Part shown: piece after piece, positions 1 to 4,734 of the stretch | Position numbering within the stretch: the stretch's first letter is position 1 | How the letters are laid out: the number at the start of each line of letters is the position of its first letter | NCBI GenBank assembly: GCA_030621685.1 | Contig: JAUXHF010000114.1 | Coordinates: forward strand, 1-6,536 | DNA: 6,536 bases | From: Spirochaetota bacterium | GTDB lineage: Bacteria > Spirochaetota > UBA12135 > COTS27 | Reading direction: 5' to 3' | The notes under the pieces: model-generated | What the model was told of the DNA's origin: nothing | Databases searched by the model: none | What the model saw: only the letters and a program-made list of their open reading frames with translations | Made by a program: the position numbers and the translations under genes

Positions 1-956
1 CCTAGCTCGCGCATAAGCGTAGCTATTTCTTTTTCTTGATTTTCAAGGAATTTTTCAAACTTCTTGCCCGGATTATAGATATTCACCCAGCCATTTCTTT
101 TGCGAACTTCTTCCCAAGCATCTGTTTTATACATAGAGCCAAGCGCCTTAATATAGGCATTACGTTTTTTATTAGAAATTCCCGGAGGTGCAAAAAAACC
201 ACGCCAGTTAATAAAGGTAACATTAATACCTTGTTCTTTTAGCGTAGGAACATTAGGAGCATCTTTAAGCCGCTTAGGCGCTGTGCTAGCAATGATACGC
301 ACTTCGCCAGAACGGGCTAATTCTAAAGCCTCGCTCAGTCCTGTAGAAAGCGCATCGGCTTCACCCGAAAGCAAAGAGGCCATAGCCTTACCGCCGGCAT
401 CGAAAGGCAAATAGGGTAGCCGCCTAGCATCTGTGCCTGCTCCTTTAAAAGCTAAGCCGGCAACAAGATGATCCATGCCCCCTGGCACCGAGCCGCCCGC
501 AATGGCAACGCCAGAAGGGTTTTTCTTGTAAATATCTACAAGATCTTTAAAGCTACGTACCTTGCTATCGGCTTTAACCACGAAAGCGGCATAATCACCG
601 ATGACTCCGGCTACCAAGGTAAGGTCTCGGAAGTTTTGCGGAAATCTGCCGGTAAGCGATCGAATGATGATGGGCGTTGAGTTCACCATAAGCGTATTAT
701 TTAAACTTTTAGCGTTTTCAATAATGTATCCTATGGCCTTGCCGCCGCCGCCGCCAGACATGTTTTCGTAAGTGGCTACGCCAACAATGCCGGCATTTGT
801 TAAGGCTTCACCTGTGCCACGGGCCGTGCCATCCCAGCCGCCACCGGCGCCACCGGGAATAATGAAATGCAGTCTTTCTAACTGCGGAGCTGCCCATAAC
901 GAGAGTCCGAAAACTGTCATAAGCCCAGCCATGCATACTATTTTTAATTTATTCAT
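1..956 (-). CDS. tctC: Tripartite tricarboxylate transporter substrate-binding protein (TctC/Bug family), 3' end cut by window edge
   Basis: Periplasmic solute receptor that should bind a carboxylic acid and hand it to the TctA/TctB membrane proteins; the ligand cannot be read from sequence. The frame is open for 318 codons from ATG at 956 to the left edge with no stop. Residues 1-22 form a signal peptide (MNKLK, hydrophobic core to about 20, Ala-Ala near 22-23) without a lipobox cysteine. Family features follow: PGGAGGGWD at 34-42, a five-glycine run at 68-72 followed by KAIGY, NSTPIIIRSLTG at 92-103, GGSVPGGMDHL at 154-164, PFDAGGKAM at 184-192, VPTLKEQGI at 236-244 and NWRGFFAPPG at 251-260. 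The family is usually about 320 residues, so only a few are missing. AAGAAGGA lies about six bases before the ATG. tctB and tctA normally follow and would lie outside the window. Family assignment is firm; the protein most resembles gammaproteobacterial members as I remember them. Confidence 0.95.
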   Translation of the reverse strand, partial: MNKLKIVCMAGLMTVFGLSLWAAPQLERLHFIIPGGAGGGWDGTARGTGEALTNAGIVGVATYENMSGGGGGKAIGYIIENAKSLNNTLMVNSTPIIIRSLTGRFPQNFRDLTLVAGVIGDYAAFVVKADSKVRSFKDLVDIYKKNPSGVAIAGGSVPGGMDHLVAGLAFKGAGTDARRLPYLPFDAGGKAMASLLSGEADALSTGLSEALELARSGEVRIIASTAPKRLKDAPNVPTLKEQGINVTFINWRGFFAPPGISNKKRNAYIKALGSMYKTDAWEEVRKRNGWVNIYNPGKKFEKFLENQEKEIATLMREL

Positions 957-1188
957 GAATTTTCCTTCTTGTTAGCAATTTTTTGAAATTCAAAATTTTT
1001 TGCTTCTTTGTTTTTAGCTCATTGAAATTCTTCATCAAGGCTTTTTTCTTTGTTACTTTCTTTCGAAAATTACTCTTTATATTAGCATGTTACGAAAAAA
1101 ACAGTATGGATTTTTTGAAATTTAAGAAAACTTATAACAAGCGAGACCACTCTCTTTGCCATAGTGTGAACAGAAAAAGAAACGCGCG
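957..1188. other. AT-rich spacer between lysE stop and tctC start, probable tctC leader
   Basis: 232 bp without a credible gene. It is dominated by A and T tracts. On the minus strand a TATAAA-like -10 candidate sits at 1076-1081, which would give a tctC leader of roughly 115 bases; no good -35 is visible, so this is only a suggestion. A 13-mer ATTTTTTGAAATT occurs twice, at 978-990 and 1110-1122. A short inverted repeat (TTTTGAA / TTCAAAA around one base) lies at 981-995, close upstream of the tctC ribosome binding site. No clear Rho-independent terminator follows lysE, so read-through into tctC is possible. Confidence 0.5.
981..995. repeat. Short inverted repeat in tctC leader
   Basis: Perfect 7-bp arms TTTTGAA and TTCAAAA around a single A. 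It lies about 25-40 bases before the tctC start codon. It is AT-rich and weak as an RNA stem, so it may equally be a protein-binding palindrome or chance in an AT-rich spacer. Confidence 0.35.
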
Positions 1189-1800
1189 CTACAAGGTAAA
1201 AAAAACCCAAGTAACAGAGAGTACCATGAGAGCCGCTAAGCTCCTGTTTATAAGCAGTAATGTTTTCGGCGAAAACTTAAAGCCCGAGGCCAAACTTGAA
1301 AGCCATGCCCAGCAAGTATCGCAGATGAAGGCCGTAAGCACGATGACACCGCCAACCGCTATAAAATGCCCCGCCGAACCATTTTCAAAGCCTAAGGAAA
1401 AATTCGCTAAGGTAGCCGTGTTGACTACATAAGCCTTAGGGTTCAGCAACATGATGAAAAAGGAATTGACAGCTGTTAGCCTGTTTTTTTTCTTCGTTAT
1501 ATCGCTGGTTTTTACCACCGATAATTTGTAAGCAAGAAAAAAAATATAGAGCAAGCCAAGACCAGCCAAGATGTTTTTGCTTATGCCATAGCGAGTAAAC
1601 AAAAAAGCTAAGGGCAAAGACGTAAGTGTGATATTCACAACAAAGCCAATAACAATGCCAGCGATAACCAGCATAGCAGCCCTAAAGCCGTAATTTAGCC
1701 CCGTTTGAATAATGGCTATAACAGCAGGCCCGGGGCTAGCCACAAGGGCTACAACAAAAAAAATTAGCGAGACAAGTTCTAGGCTAAAGAAGCTATCCAA
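1189..1800 (-). CDS. LysE/RhtB family amino-acid exporter (translocator), TTG start
   Basis: Inner-membrane exporter of the LysE/RhtB superfamily, which expels amino acids or related metabolites; the substrate cannot be assigned. The 203 residues fit the family (about 200-210). The signature PGPA is at 23-26 after a first hydrophobic helix, followed by a glycine-spaced second helix (G34, G39, G48, G52), the conserved NPKA at 120-123 after a basic loop (KKKNR at 103-107), DTCWAWLSSL at 161-170, and a last helix after INRS at 184-187. About six hydrophobic segments are visible. The start is TTG at 1800-1798: an in-frame TAA lies directly upstream, no ATG or GTG follows before the first helix, and 22 residues before PGP is normal for the family. 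No convincing Shine-Dalgarno is present (TTAGG is 11 bases away). The start codon lies inside a long inverted repeat, described separately. The DUF805 gene ends 50 bp upstream, so co-transcription is likely. Confidence 0.93.
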   Translation of the reverse strand: MDSFFSLELVSLIFFVVALVASPGPAVIAIIQTGLNYGFRAAMLVIAGIVIGFVVNITLTSLPLAFLFTRYGISKNILAGLGLLYIFFLAYKLSVVKTSDITKKKNRLTAVNSFFIMLLNPKAYVVNTATLANFSLGFENGSAGHFIAVGGVIVLTAFICDTCWAWLSSLASGFKFSPKTLLLINRSLAALMVLSVTWVFFTL

Positions 1801-1848
1801 TTATTTTACAACCTAAGTAAGAACTAAAATAATAATAATTGATAGCTT
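1790..1848 (-). promoter_or_regulatory. Stem-loop burying the lysE-family TTG start codon
   Basis: In transcript orientation the arms are AAGCTATCAATTATT (1848-1834) and AATAATTGGATAGCTT (1805-1790). They pair over 15 bp with one bulged G, around a 28-base loop. The TTG start (1800-1798) lies in the 3' arm. The 5' arm begins two bases after the stop codon of the DUF805 gene (1853-1851), so a ribosome terminating there would cover or melt it. No T-run follows the stem, so it is not a classic terminator. The arrangement suggests translational coupling of the exporter to the DUF805 gene; that is inference from the geometry. Confidence 0.6.
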
Positions 1849-1850
1849 GA

Positions 1851-2213
1851 TTACTTATCCTCTGTAGTATCTTCTCTCACGTATTTATTATTCTCGTGAA
1901 CAGATTTGAAAAAGCCGGCAACTATTATATCAAATATTGGCAGAAGTATAAACCATGCTGAGTAGCCGGCATCCCGAATTCTTTTTATTTCAACTACCAC
2001 AGCTACCCACATGAGTATGATTAAAAAAAGCATGAGAATAATAAGAAATAAGAGAGCAAAGATATAAAAGAGAAGACTACCTTCTGGTATGTCAGACTCA
2101 TCTATACTTAGAGTAAACCACAAAAAAATATTCGAGCTTATAAGAAGTAACCACCATTGTGTTCTTGTGACTCTTCCTTTAGTCGTAAAAAAAAATTGAA
2201 TGAACTTGTTCAT
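1851..2213 (-). CDS. DUF805 family inner-membrane protein
   Basis: Small membrane protein of unknown function, 120 residues, the usual size for DUF805. The family hallmarks are visible: an N-terminal F-x-GR-x-(S/T)R-x-x-(Y/W)W motif, here KGRVTRTQWW at 12-21, and the KR-x-x-D-x-G-x-S-x-W motif, here KRIRDAGYSAWF at 77-88, leading into a last hydrophobic segment to about 102. Hydrophobic segments span about 20-36, 47-75 and 86-102; the tail is charged. The middle segment contains the heptapeptide LFLIILM twice in tandem (55-68), written with different codons. ATG at 2213 is preceded by GGAGAG with good spacing. The gene is followed after 50 bp by the LysE-type exporter and is probably co-transcribed with it. 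Some DUF805 proteins are phage-linked, but no phage gene is seen here. Confidence 0.88.
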   Translation of the reverse strand: MNKFIQFFFTTKGRVTRTQWWLLLISSNIFLWFTLSIDESDIPEGSLLFYIFALLFLIILMLFLIILMWVAVVVEIKRIRDAGYSAWFILLPIFDIIVAGFFKSVHENNKYVREDTTEDK

Positions 2214-2297
2214 GGAAAACTCTCCGTAAATTTTTGTATTTTTTGCTTAAAGAAATACAAACAGAGCTACTATTAGGTTAGCATCATTTCATATCAC

Positions 2298-2327
2298 ATT
2301 ATATAGCAGAAACAAGGCTACAATAAA
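2298..2327 (-). promoter_or_regulatory. Putative sigma-70 promoter for the DUF805-exporter genes
   Basis: On the minus strand a perfect TATAAT lies at 2303-2298, with TGC just upstream giving partial extended -10 character. The best-spaced -35 candidate is TTTATT (2327-2322) with an 18-bp spacer, a weak match. Transcription would start near 2291, leaving a leader of about 78 bases before the ATG at 2213. Confidence 0.45.
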
Positions 2328-2344
2328 AAATTTCATGACATCTT

Positions 2345-2374
2345 AAATAAATATTTATTTGTAAATATATATTT
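2345..2374. repeat. Two adjacent AT-only palindromes
   Basis: AAATAAATATTTATTT (2345-2360) is a perfect 16-bp palindrome, and AAATATATATTT (2363-2374) is a perfect 12-bp palindrome two bases later. Both lie upstream of the putative DUF805 promoter. They could act as a curved or nucleoid-protein-binding element; with this base composition chance is also possible. Confidence 0.4.
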
Positions 2375-2435
2375 ATTTTTCATTGCAGGCATGAACACTG
2401 CAAGCTTAGCTTCTGAAGCCTCAATTGTTCATGTA

Positions 2436-2456
2436 GCATGATAACAATTATCATGC
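2436..2456. promoter_or_regulatory. Fur-box-like palindrome
   Basis: Perfect 9-bp arms GCATGATAA and TTATCATGC around CAA. The inner 15 bases (2439-2453) read TGATAACAATTATCA, which matches the 7-1-7 Fur consensus TGATAAT-N-ATTATCA at 13 of the 14 defined positions. On the minus strand it overlaps a GATAAT (2452-2447) that could serve as a -10. It lies 223 bp or more before the DUF805 start, so its target is not obvious. It could instead bind another dyad-recognising regulator. Confidence 0.5.
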
Positions 2457-2556
2457 CTTTCTGCCCAGCAGCATCGGCATCGGCAGATTTAGCAGAGGAG
2501 CTTCATACAAGGCCGCATAAGTGTATGCATAAGATAAGCCCGCCCAAAAACAAAGC

Positions 2557-2856
2557 TTACTTTAAGAATTCAATTTCAAGAAACGAGCAAGGAAAATCAT
2601 TCACATTGATAACATCATGTTCCACGCCGGCCCTTCGAAAATAAGGGACTCCTTTCGAGAGCTGCACCTTAGTCGCCTCTCCTTTGGCATTCTTCATGCC
2701 TAAAAAGCCATTAAACAGAGGTATTACCACGTAATCGAATTCATGGCGATGCCAGCCTGTAGCACTTCCGGCTTCCTCAAAAAACCAGCGAGTAACTCGT
2801 GTTTGCTCATTGTCAATCAGCAGCGCCGGCTTTGCTGCCACAGGCGAGTTACTCAT
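2557..2856 (-). CDS. Small single-domain cupin protein
   Basis: A 99-residue cytoplasmic protein made of one cupin beta-barrel. Motif 1 is recognisable as GWHRHEFDYVVIPL (34-47, with H36 and H38). Motif 2 is recognisable from G69 through AG at 76-77, H80 and N84, fitting the G-x2-H-x3-N ending. The three histidines could bind a metal, but the usual glutamate four or five residues after the second histidine is not in register (E39 and D41 are too close), so catalysis is uncertain. The nearest group I can suggest is the short BauB-like cupins of carboxylate metabolism; function is unknown. ATG at 2856 has only a poor Shine-Dalgarno (GAAGCTG, far upstream). The gene follows bioY by 45 bp on the same strand and may be translated from the same mRNA. 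Confidence 0.85.
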   Translation of the reverse strand: MSNSPVAAKPALLIDNEQTRVTRWFFEEAGSATGWHRHEFDYVVIPLFNGFLGMKNAKGEATKVQLSKGVPYFRRAGVEHDVINVNDFPCSFLEIEFLK

Positions 2857-2868
2857 AAAAACAATTTT

Positions 2869-2910
2869 CAGCTTCTAGCCGTTCATGCAGCCTGCCAGCT
2901 TCTAGCGTTC
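2869..2910. repeat. Imperfect direct repeat at the bioY 3' end
   Basis: CAGCTTCTAGCCGTTC (2869-2884) and CAGCTTCTAGCGTTC (2896-2910) differ by one C and lie 27 bp apart. The bases after each copy also resemble one another (ATGCAGCCTGCC and AGGATGCTTGCC). The right copy contains the last two sense codons and the TAG of bioY; the left copy lies in the spacer before the cupin gene. This looks like a duplication of the bioY tail. Confidence 0.65.
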
Positions 2911-3552
2911 AGGATGCTTGCCAATCAGTTTCCACAGCCAAGGCATAAGGAGGGCCGCAAGAGCAATTTTTAGCACAGCAGCAAATAAAAATGGCTTTAA
3001 CCCCAAGGCTAAAATAGGCTTATCCCAGCCCAAAAGAATGCCCAACCAAAGCAAACCAAAGGCGTAAATGATACCCGTACCCAGTGTCATCGCCAAGGCT
3101 GTTTTCCATATTTTTTTATCCCAGCCCCTCTGTGAAAGATAACCAAGAGCAAGAGCTGCAAAGAAAAACCCTAGCAAATAGCCGCCCGTTGGGCCAAGCA
3201 TGTAGCCAAGACCCAGGCCCTTCTCTGGAGTGCCAGCAAATACCGAAAGGCCTGCAGCACCCTCAGCAAGATAAAGCAAAACAGTAGCTCCTCCCAAGCG
3301 CCATCCGTAGGCCATGCCAATAAGCAAAATAACAAGAGTCTGCATGGTTAGCGGCACCGGGTAAAAAGGAATTTGGATTTTCGCCGATACCCAAATAGCC
3401 AAAGTTCCTGTTATCGCCAATACTACATTTCGAAGAACACTGCTGCTTTGCTGATAGGGCAAAAGAGCATCTAAAATTGAATTTATAAGACTTACCGGCT
3501 GTATTATTGCTGTGTTTGATTTTTTCATACGATCATACCTTGTTTTCATCAT
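2902..3552 (-). CDS. bioY: BioY family biotin transporter (S component)
   Basis: Inner-membrane biotin-binding transporter. BioY acts alone or as the S component of an ECF transporter; no EcfA or EcfT genes are seen here. Family features: PFYPVPLTMQTLVILLIG at 62-79, LYLAEGAAGLSVFAG at 93-107, GPTGGYLLGF at 120-129, and a conserved C-terminal membrane segment ending in a basic tail (KLIGKHPER). About six hydrophobic segments are visible. 216 residues is slightly longer than usual, the excess lying at the N-terminus. The first ATG pair at 3552 lacks a Shine-Dalgarno. The ATG at 3528 (residue 9, MKKSN) has AAGG nine bases upstream and may be the true start. The gene lies 132 bp after a carboxylase operon whose carrier protein would need biotin, which gives the neighbourhood sense. 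No recognisable BirA or BioR operator was found upstream. Confidence 0.95.
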   Translation of the reverse strand: MMKTRYDRMKKSNTAIIQPVSLINSILDALLPYQQSSSVLRNVVLAITGTLAIWVSAKIQIPFYPVPLTMQTLVILLIGMAYGWRLGGATVLLYLAEGAAGLSVFAGTPEKGLGLGYMLGPTGGYLLGFFFAALALGYLSQRGWDKKIWKTALAMTLGTGIIYAFGLLWLGILLGWDKPILALGLKPFLFAAVLKIALAALLMPWLWKLIGKHPER

Positions 3553-3684
3553 GGTGAATGTTACTTTTATTTTAATTATTTTAATTATTTTATTTCTGTA
3601 CGCTTCTCACTTAATTTCAGAAATTGAAGAAGCTATAAAACTATAGTTTATAAACATGGAAACCGCATGTAAGGAGGCTCGTCC
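3553..3684. other. Spacer before bioY with AT tandem repeat and palindrome
   Basis: 132 bp between the pxpC stop and bioY. The part next to bioY is almost pure A and T and contains two head-to-tail copies of ATTTTAATT (3569-3586) followed by a degenerate third copy. Further upstream lies a 12-bp palindrome (3638-3649), and at the pxpC end a hairpin. A bioY promoter is probably here, but no hexamer pair stands out; TATAGT inside the palindrome (minus strand) is one -10 candidate. Confidence 0.45.
3638..3649. promoter_or_regulatory. Palindrome upstream of bioY, possible operator
   Basis: AAACTATAGTTT is a perfect 12-bp palindrome, extended by flanking TATA on both sides with a one-base offset. 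It lies about 86-120 bp before the possible bioY starts, in promoter position. It does not match the BirA (TTGTAAACC-type dyad) or BioR (TTATMKATAA) operators as I know them. It could bind another regulator or form part of the promoter itself. Confidence 0.35.
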
Positions 3685-3689
3685 TTACA
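3668..3689 (-). terminator. Hairpin overlapping the pxpC stop codon (possible transcript end, no T-run)
   Basis: In transcript orientation TGTAAGGA and TCCTTACA form a perfect 8-bp stem around a 6-base loop (CGAGCC). The TAA stop of pxpC is within the 5' arm. The sequence after the stem (TGCGGTTTCC) lacks a T-tract, so it is not a canonical Rho-independent terminator. It may stabilise the 3' end of the carboxylase mRNA or cause partial termination before bioY. Confidence 0.4.
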
Positions 3690-4701
3690 CAAAAAGCGCG
3701 CGAATTTTTTCGAGAAGCGCTTTGCGCTTGGCTCGGGCATGAAGCGCCTCTTCCATGTCTACTTTGACAAATTTCACGGCTACATTAGGTTGCAATTGGC
3801 CAATAAGATCCATATCTGCCGAGATAACCGTGCCTAGCATGAAATAACCACCACCAGAAACAGCATCGCGATGCAAGACAATAGGCTCGCTGCCACCTGG
3901 CACCTGCAACGAGCCATAGGGATAACAAGCATCGGTAATATTAGAAGGATCTGATCCGGCGCCAAAGGGTGGCTTGCGGTCAACAAAAGTTAAGGGACGG
4001 CCGCCTTTAAAACGATAGCCCATTCTATCCGCTTCTGGAGCAACTTTCCAAGTGTCTTCAAAGAAATGCTCTCCGGATTCCTTTGTTATTCGATGCCAGT
4101 ACAGCCCGGGTAACACTCGCAGGCTGGTGGCAGCAGAAGCAGAAGCTATTCGCCGCATGTTTTCTGGAACACTTCTGCCAAGTATTTTTCCCTTATCTTG
4201 TTTATCTTGTTTGTCTTGTTTGTCTTGTTTTCCCTGCTGCCCTAACAGAAGCACATCTCCAGCTTGAAGCGCTCTTCCTTGAAAGCCACCTAAAGCCCCA
4301 ATAGCATAGGTGGAACGGCTGCCTAAAGCTAAGGGCGTATTTATGCCGCCAGAGACAGCAATATAAAGCCTGGCCCCAGCACGAAGATAATCAAAACTTA
4401 ATTTCTGGCCAGCTTTCACGGCAAAAGATGTCCATCCCGGCTTAGCCACGCCATCTAATTTGGCGGGCATGGTGGCTCCGGTGATGGCTACTATAGCATC
4501 GGAAGTAAACTCTAAGGTTGGTCCCATAAATACCGCTTCTAAGCCCGCTGCTGTTTCGTGATTGCCCACAAGCAAGTTAGCCACTCGCAAAGCAAATCTA
4601 TCCATAGCTCCGCTAAGAGGTATCCCCAGATGATAATATCCAGGGCGTCCTAAGTCTTGAACGGTTGTGGCTAGTCCGGGTTGTAATATTTTTACAGACA
4701 T
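3685..4701 (-). CDS. pxpC: Biotin-dependent carboxyltransferase family protein, AHS2 / PxpC type
   Basis: Second half of the AHS1-AHS2 module. In 5-oxoprolinase (PxpABC) this subunit helps convert 5-oxoproline to glutamate; in urea carboxylase the same domain is part of the carboxyltransferase. Linkage here to a biotin carboxylase favours a carboxylase role, with unknown acceptor. Family features: QDLGRPGYYHLGIPLSGAMD at 15-34, ITGATMPAKLDG at 73-84, YIAVSGGINTPLALGSRSTY at 113-132, SDPSNI at 250-255, and the C-terminal LQVPGGSEPIVLHRDAVSGG at 265-284 before GTVISADMDLIGQL. 338 residues is near the normal family length of about 310-330. The excess is largely a low-complexity KQDKQDKQDKQD insert at 158-169. 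ATG at 4701 has AAGGA about six bases upstream and lies 33 bp after pxpB. Gene symbol follows the family name; the enzymatic role need not be oxoprolinase. Confidence 0.92.
   Translation of the reverse strand: MSVKILQPGLATTVQDLGRPGYYHLGIPLSGAMDRFALRVANLLVGNHETAAGLEAVFMGPTLEFTSDAIVAITGATMPAKLDGVAKPGWTSFAVKAGQKLSFDYLRAGARLYIAVSGGINTPLALGSRSTYAIGALGGFQGRALQAGDVLLLGQQGKQDKQDKQDKQDKGKILGRSVPENMRRIASASAATSLRVLPGLYWHRITKESGEHFFEDTWKVAPEADRMGYRFKGGRPLTFVDRKPPFGAGSDPSNITDACYPYGSLQVPGGSEPIVLHRDAVSGGGYFMLGTVISADMDLIGQLQPNVAVKFVKVDMEEALHARAKRKALLEKIRALFV
4195..4230. repeat. Four-copy 9-bp tandem repeat inside pxpC
   Basis: Four head-to-tail 9-bp units: on the + strand ATCTTGTTT twice, then GTCTTGTTT twice. 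On the coding strand they read as four Lys-Gln-Asp triplets (residues 158-169). Copy-number change would add or remove three residues without breaking the frame. The repeat lies in a probable surface loop between conserved blocks. Confidence 0.9.
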
Positions 4702-4734
4702 TGTTTTTCCTTTTTTTATACTTTTTTATTTTTT

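Larger units (their letters stand above)
2214..2556. other. Gene-poor intergenic stretch between cupin and DUF805 genes
   Basis: 343 bp with no supported gene. The right third (about 2456-2530) has coding-like GC content and a hydrophobic 36-codon minus-strand frame without a usable start codon (2561-2451), perhaps a relic. In the centre lie a Fur-box-like palindrome (2436-2456), an inverted repeat GCTTC-T-GAAGC (2409-2419) and TTGCAG/CTGCAA arms (2383-2388 and 2398-2403). Further left is a very AT-rich block with perfect palindromes at 2345-2360 and 2363-2374, then the putative DUF805 promoter. No T-tracted terminator for the cupin gene is evident. Confidence 0.6.

Noticed and set aside
741..755. 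(GCC)5 trinucleotide run
   Set aside because: It is five glycine codons in tctC at a position where the family has a glycine-rich stretch, so it is explained by coding.
983..1432. Plus-strand 149-residue open frame
   Set aside because: It starts in an AT-rich spacer with Phe/Lys-rich low-complexity sequence, then runs antisense through the firmly identified exporter gene. It is a shadow frame.
2383..2403. TTGCAG/CTGCAA inverted repeat as a terminator for the cupin gene
   Set aside because: Only a 6-bp stem with a 9-base loop and no directly following T-run on the minus strand; too weak to call.
2438..2644. Plus-strand 68-residue open frame starting within the Fur-like palindrome
   Set aside because: No ribosome binding site, no recognisable domain, and its last third is antisense to the well-supported cupin gene.
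3569..3595. AT-rich tandem repeats as a replication origin iteron array
   Set aside because: Only two full 9-bp copies, no DnaA boxes seen nearby, and no replication gene in the window.
3704..3750. GCGC-rich inverted repeats near the pxpC 3' end
   Set aside because: AAGCGC-TTT-GCGCTT lies inside the coding sequence, in an Ala/Arg/Lys-rich C-terminal helix, and is explained by repeated GCG, GCC and AAG codons.
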